Shown in pieces: positions 48,166 to 50,226 of a stretch of 50,226 bases of DNA. Source of the DNA: an uncultured Pelagibacteraceae bacterium (GTDB lineage: Bacteria; Pseudomonadota; Alphaproteobacteria; Pelagibacterales; Pelagibacteraceae); assembly GCA_902518595.1 (NCBI GenBank), contig CABYGR010000003.1, forward strand, positions 1 to 50,226, read 5' to 3'. Under the pieces are notes generated by a model. It was not told where the DNA came from. It searched no databases and was given only the letters and a program-made list of their open reading frames with translations. The first letter of the stretch is position 1. Every line of letters starts with the position of its first letter. Made by a program: the position numbers and the translations under genes.

Positions 48166-50226
48166 ATGTTTATTACTGAATTAAGTATAAAAAGACCAGC
48201 TGTATCTTGGGTAATGTCCTTAATTCTAATTATTTTTGGTTTATTTGTTTTTTGGAAATTGCCAGTAAGAGAACTTCCAAATGGAATACAGCCACCAGTA
48301 GTGCAAGTTCAAGTAGATTATAAGTCTGCAGCTGCTTCAATAGTAGATCAAGAAGTAACACAAGTTGTCGAGGATGTTATAGGAGGAGCTGAAGGTATAA
48401 AAAATATTGACTCTAAATCTGAGAACGGAAGGAGCACTATTAACGTAGAATTTGATACAAGCATCGATCTTGATAATGCTGCCAATGATATTAGAGAAAG
48501 AGTTGCTAGAATTGTCGATAACCTTCCAAGCGAATCTGATCCTCCTCAAATTTTAAAAAGAGCAGCAGGATTTACTACAACCATGTGGCTTTCATTATCT
48601 TCTTCTACATGGAGCGATTTAGAATTGGGAGATTATGCTGAACGATTTTTAATAGATCAATTTTCAAGTATAAAAAATGTAGGAAGAATAAGAGTAGGTG
48701 GATTAAGAGAATTAAGTATAAGAGTTTGGGTTGATCCTCTTAAGCTTGCTGCAAATAATTTGACAATCCAGGAAATTGAGATTGCATTACGTGGAGAAAA
48801 TATCAGACTCCCAGCTGGCACTCTAGAAGCAGATAACATCGATCTTACTCTTAATTTAGACAAATCCTATAATGATATTGATACTATTAAACAATTACCA
48901 ATTAAAAAAAAAGGTAATAGGGTTATTTTATTATCTGACGTTGCAAATATTGAATTTGGACCTGTTTCAGAAAAAACACTTTTTAAGGCTCAAACTAAAG
49001 ATCAACTTAATCTAAAAACTGTAGGTATAGGAATATATGCTAGGAGTGGTGCTTCAACAGTTGAATTGTCTAATGACATAAAAAAGAAAATTAAAGAAGT
49101 TAAAAAATCTTTGCCTGAAAGTCTAAATCTTCAAGTTGCTTTTAATAGAGCAAATTACGTTGAAGCGGCAATTGAAGAGGTTTATAAAACATTATTAATT
49201 GCATTTGTATTAGTTGTTATAATAATTTATTTATTTTTAGGTAATTTAAAAGCTGTTATTGTTCCAGCAGTTGCCTTACCAGTTAGTTTGATAGCCTCCT
49301 TTTTAGGATTATATATTTTTGGTCTCTCCATTAATATTTTTGTACTTCTGAGCTTTATTTTAGCGATAGGTATAATTACTGATGATTCTGTGATTATGAC
49401 TGATGCTATTTACAGAAGAATTGAAAATGGTGAAAGCCCATTAGTTGCTGCTTATAAAGGATCTAAACAGATTTCATTTGCTATAATAGCTACAACATTA
49501 ATTTTAGTGGCAGTTTTTTTACCATTAATTTTTATAGAAGGAATTTCTGGAACACTATTCAAAGAAACTGCTATAGCATTATCTTTTTCGATAGTAGTTT
49601 CTTCTTTTGTAGCATTAACCTTATCCCCTATGCTAGCAAGTAAATTTCTAAATAAAAAAACATCAAAAAAATTTATTGTTCATAAATTTGAAAAAATCTT
49701 TTTGGGTTTTGCTAGTTTTTATAAAGATACTTTAGGAATTATTGTTAACAAGACTAAGGCTATAGTTTTTTTTATTTTTTTTATAATTATTGCTTCGATT
49801 TTTATATTTGATTTTTCAAAAAAAGAACTACTGCCTATGGAGGATAGAGGGGCATATTTAATTATAGGAATGACTGATGAGGGTAGCTCTTTTGAATATA
49901 CTCAAGAACAGGCTCAAAAAGTTGAAGCAAGATTAATTCCATTACTAAAAGCAGAAGATAGCCCCTACTCAAGATTTATTATGAGAGTACCAGGTTTTGG
50001 GAGTTCTGCTAATTCATATAATAGTTTTATAATTATTGCTCTATTAGATGATTGGAAAAATAGAAAAAAAGGACAAGAAGTTGTTTTAAGGGAAGCAATT
50101 GGAAAAATTGTTACCTTACCCCAGGCTGTAGCTTTCCCAATATCTCCACAATCTATTAGAGTATCTAGCTACAACAAACCGGTACAAATGGTAGTTTATG
50201 GAAGTACTTACGAAGAACTTGAAGAA
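48166..50226 (+). CDS. RND efflux transporter permease (AcrB-like), truncated by window end
   Basis: Open from ATG 48166 to the window edge: MFITELSIKRPAVSWVMSLILIIFGLFVFWKLPVRELP; missing from the supplied ORF track because there is no stop in the window. Confidence 0.92.
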   Translation, partial: MFITELSIKRPAVSWVMSLILIIFGLFVFWKLPVRELPNGIQPPVVQVQVDYKSAAASIVDQEVTQVVEDVIGGAEGIKNIDSKSENGRSTINVEFDTSIDLDNAANDIRERVARIVDNLPSESDPPQILKRAAGFTTTMWLSLSSSTWSDLELGDYAERFLIDQFSSIKNVGRIRVGGLRELSIRVWVDPLKLAANNLTIQEIEIALRGENIRLPAGTLEADNIDLTLNLDKSYNDIDTIKQLPIKKKGNRVILLSDVANIEFGPVSEKTLFKAQTKDQLNLKTVGIGIYARSGASTVELSNDIKKKIKEVKKSLPESLNLQVAFNRANYVEAAIEEVYKTLLIAFVLVVIIIYLFLGNLKAVIVPAVALPVSLIASFLGLYIFGLSINIFVLLSFILAIGIITDDSVIMTDAIYRRIENGESPLVAAYKGSKQISFAIIATTLILVAVFLPLIFIEGISGTLFKETAIALSFSIVVSSFVALTLSPMLASKFLNKKTSKKFIVHKFEKIFLGFASFYKDTLGIIVNKTKAIVFFIFFIIIASIFIFDFSKKELLPMEDRGAYLIIGMTDEGSSFEYTQEQAQKVEARLIPLLKAEDSPYSRFIMRVPGFGSSANSYNSFIIIALLDDWKNRKKGQEVVLREAIGKIVTLPQAVAFPISPQSIRVSSYNKPVQMVVYGSTYEELEE

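Overview
The window is AT-rich, gene-dense bacterial chromosome with a streamlined layout: tiny intergenic gaps, many overlapping genes and a lysine/asparagine-rich proteome. Gene content resembles SAR11/Pelagibacter-type Alphaproteobacteria (inference; no database was searched). Most of it is core metabolism: a lipid A/LPS block (msbA-like, waaA, lpxK, lpxL-like), purD, rsmD, pgi, lspA, ileS, ribF, groES/groEL, typA, tldD/pmbA, cfa, oligopeptidase B, hsp20, alkA-like, msrA, sseA, and an RND efflux pair cut by the window end. A purine import/oxidation cluster (NCS2 permease, Gpt-like PRTase, guanine deaminase, XdhA/B, PuuD-like urate hydroxylase, HIUase, OHCU decarboxylase) spans 35.4-43.3 kb. 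The main accessory region lies between groEL and typA (15.4-20.7 kb). It holds (i) a two-gene orphan island bounded by two copies of a ~69 bp block containing the groEL 3' end and terminator, with 11-bp direct repeats just inside both ends, and (ii) a four-gene overlapping operon with an arylsulfotransferase-like protein and a PAPS-type sulfotransferase. Other leads are a ROSE-like RNA thermometer candidate in the hsp20 leader, matched heat-shock-type promoters upstream of groES and hsp20, and single-base A-tract frameshifts in two normally essential genes (lpxK, groEL). No tRNA, rRNA, CRISPR array or transposase was recognised.
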